NCBI GenBank assembly: GCA_026394835.1
Contig: JAPLZW010000083.1
Span: 1-7,378, forward strand
Direction: 5' to 3'
Length of the DNA stretch: 7,378 bases
Source of the DNA: Candidatus Wolfebacteria bacterium
GTDB taxonomy: Bacteria; Patescibacteriota; Minisyncoccia; UBA6257; UBA9933
Every line of letters starts with the position of its first letter. Positions within the stretch are counted from its first letter, which is position 1. This document shows positions 6,477 to 7,378 of the stretch, one piece after another. The notes under the pieces were generated by a model. It did not search any database and was not told the origin of the DNA. It worked only from the letters and a program-made list of their open reading frames with translations. Made by a program: the position numbers and the translations under genes.

Positions 6477-7378
6477 TGGTTGTAAGGAAAGATTATTTAT
6501 TGGGAAGCCTCAATGCTTTTCGGGTTCCGGTTAAAGCGAAATATTTCGCCGAGATTTTTGATTCAAACGACGCGGTTCAAATTATCGAAAATCCTGAATT
6601 TAAAAATATTCCGAAGTTTGTTCTTGGGGATGGCAGCAATACTTTATTTACCGGTGATTTTGACGGACTTGTTTTACGAGTTGGCATTGCCGGAAAAAAA
6701 ATTATAGAAGAAAATAATGGAAAAGTTCTGCTTGAAGCCGGAGCCGGCGAGAACTGGCATGAACTGGTTTCTTTCGCCGTTAAAAATAATCTTGGAGGGA
6801 TTGAGAACCTGGCGTTGATTCCCGGGACTGTCGGCGCCGCTCCCGTGCAGAATATTGCCGCTTACGGCCAAAATTTTTCCGATGTTTTCGACTCTTTGGA
6901 AGCTTTTGATTTTAAAACCGGGAAAGTAAAGAGATTTAATGCCGAAGCGTGTGAGTTCGGCTATCGGAACAGTATTTTTAAAAAAAATAAAGGAAGATAC
7001 ATCGTGTTTACGGTCAGGCTCAGGCTCTCTAAAAATTCGGAATTGGAAACTTCTTACTATCAAACAGGCATCAGCCACAATTCTTTAAAAGAAGAAATCC
7101 AAAAAATTGCCGCAGGGCCGCATACCTTAAAAAATGTTTATGATGCGGTGATTAATATCCGCAAAAGAAAGCTTCCCGATGCTTCTTTGGTTCCGACAGC
7201 CGGAAGCTTTTTCCTTAATCCCGCCGTAAGCCGCGAAAAATTCGAAGAACTGAAAAAAAATATCCCGGATTTACAATGCTACCCCGCGGACCAGCTCCGG
7301 TATAAAAATCCCGAAGAAGTTTATTTTGGAGAAAAAGATTTAGTTAGGGTGGCAGCCGGAAGATTGATTGAAAAACTC
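6476..7378 (+). CDS. murB: UDP-N-acetylenolpyruvoylglucosamine reductase, 3'-truncated by window edge
   Basis: MurB uses NADPH and FAD to reduce UDP-GlcNAc-enolpyruvate to UDP-MurNAc, the second committed step of peptidoglycan synthesis in the cytoplasm. The frame from the ATG at 6476 stays open to the last base, giving 301 residues. The FAD-binding part shows VLGDGSNTLF (49-58), EAGAGENWHELV (87-98), ENLALIPGTVGAAPVQNIAAYG (110-131) and CEFGYRNSIF (159-168), which carries Y163 and R164 (E. coli Tyr158 and Arg159). AGSFFLNP at 242-249 supplies S244, the proton-donating serine (E. coli Ser229). The TSYY region (192-195) and overall similarity to the E. coli protein point to a type I MurB. The sequence stops at AAGRLIEKL, so roughly 50-60 C-terminal residues, including the third catalytic residue (Glu325 in E. 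coli), are outside the window. The start overlaps the gtrA stop by one base, and the N-terminus aligns at LGSLNAFRV with SLKPWNTFGI of E. coli. Confidence 0.95.
   Translation, partial: MVVRKDYLLGSLNAFRVPVKAKYFAEIFDSNDAVQIIENPEFKNIPKFVLGDGSNTLFTGDFDGLVLRVGIAGKKIIEENNGKVLLEAGAGENWHELVSFAVKNNLGGIENLALIPGTVGAAPVQNIAAYGQNFSDVFDSLEAFDFKTGKVKRFNAEACEFGYRNSIFKKNKGRYIVFTVRLRLSKNSELETSYYQTGISHNSLKEEIQKIAAGPHTLKNVYDAVINIRKRKLPDASLVPTAGSFFLNPAVSREKFEELKKNIPDLQCYPADQLRYKNPEEVYFGEKDLVRVAAGRLIEKL

Noticed and set aside
6513..6707. 64-codon + strand frame after gtrA
   Set aside because: It lies inside murB in another frame; the 6476 frame reads through as a clear MurB.
1..7378. UGA recoded to glycine as in some CPR lineages
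   Set aside because: galT ends in TGA at the expected C-terminus, and none of the eight genes contains an in-frame TGA.
1..7378. Mobile element, CRISPR array, toxin-antitoxin, tRNA/rRNA or other novel system
   Set aside because: No terminal repeats, spaced repeats, RNA-gene signatures or unexplained gaps; all eight genes belong to recognisable families.

Overview
This window is a compact single-strand gene cluster from a bacterium. I see no sign of a mobile element, CRISPR array, RNA gene or defence system. All eight genes lie on the + strand. Gaps between them are 5 to 21 bases, and the last pair overlaps by one base, so no gene-free stretch is longer than about 20 bases. The best guess for the source is an uncultivated small-genome bacterium of the Patescibacteria/CPR, Parcubacteria-like. 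That rests on the dense one-strand packing, near-absence of Shine-Dalgarno sites, the mix of genes, the divergent GalT, and a short ATTCATA-type repeat inside tpiA that I associate from memory with such genomes. This is inference, not proof. UGA ends galT and no gene contains an internal UGA, so the UGA-to-glycine code of Gracilibacteria/SR1 is not indicated.

Layout: the 3' two thirds or more of pheS (phenylalanyl-tRNA synthetase alpha, cut by the left edge); mrdA/PBP2 (peptidoglycan transpeptidase); a GalT-like HIT-superfamily nucleotidyltransferase; a DedA-family membrane protein; tpiA (triosephosphate isomerase) carrying the heptanucleotide repeat; a membrane-anchored alpha/beta hydrolase; a GtrA-family membrane protein with two extra N-terminal membrane segments; and murB (UDP-N-acetylenolpyruvoylglucosamine reductase), cut by the right edge.

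Most of the genes fit a cell-envelope theme. MurB makes UDP-MurNAc for peptidoglycan, PBP2 cross-links peptidoglycan, GalT and GtrA are sugar-nucleotide and lipid-linked-sugar functions, and DedA proteins are linked to undecaprenyl-phosphate or phospholipid recycling. TpiA supplies central carbon metabolism and PheS is translation. The tight packing suggests co-transcription, perhaps with an internal, nearly leaderless promoter before tpiA, but the mixture looks more like a streamlined housekeeping cluster than a dedicated pathway. The most unusual signal is the repeat in tpiA: a perfect copy of that array would contain a stop codon in every frame, and the observed array avoids it with one base change and by ending just before the next stop.
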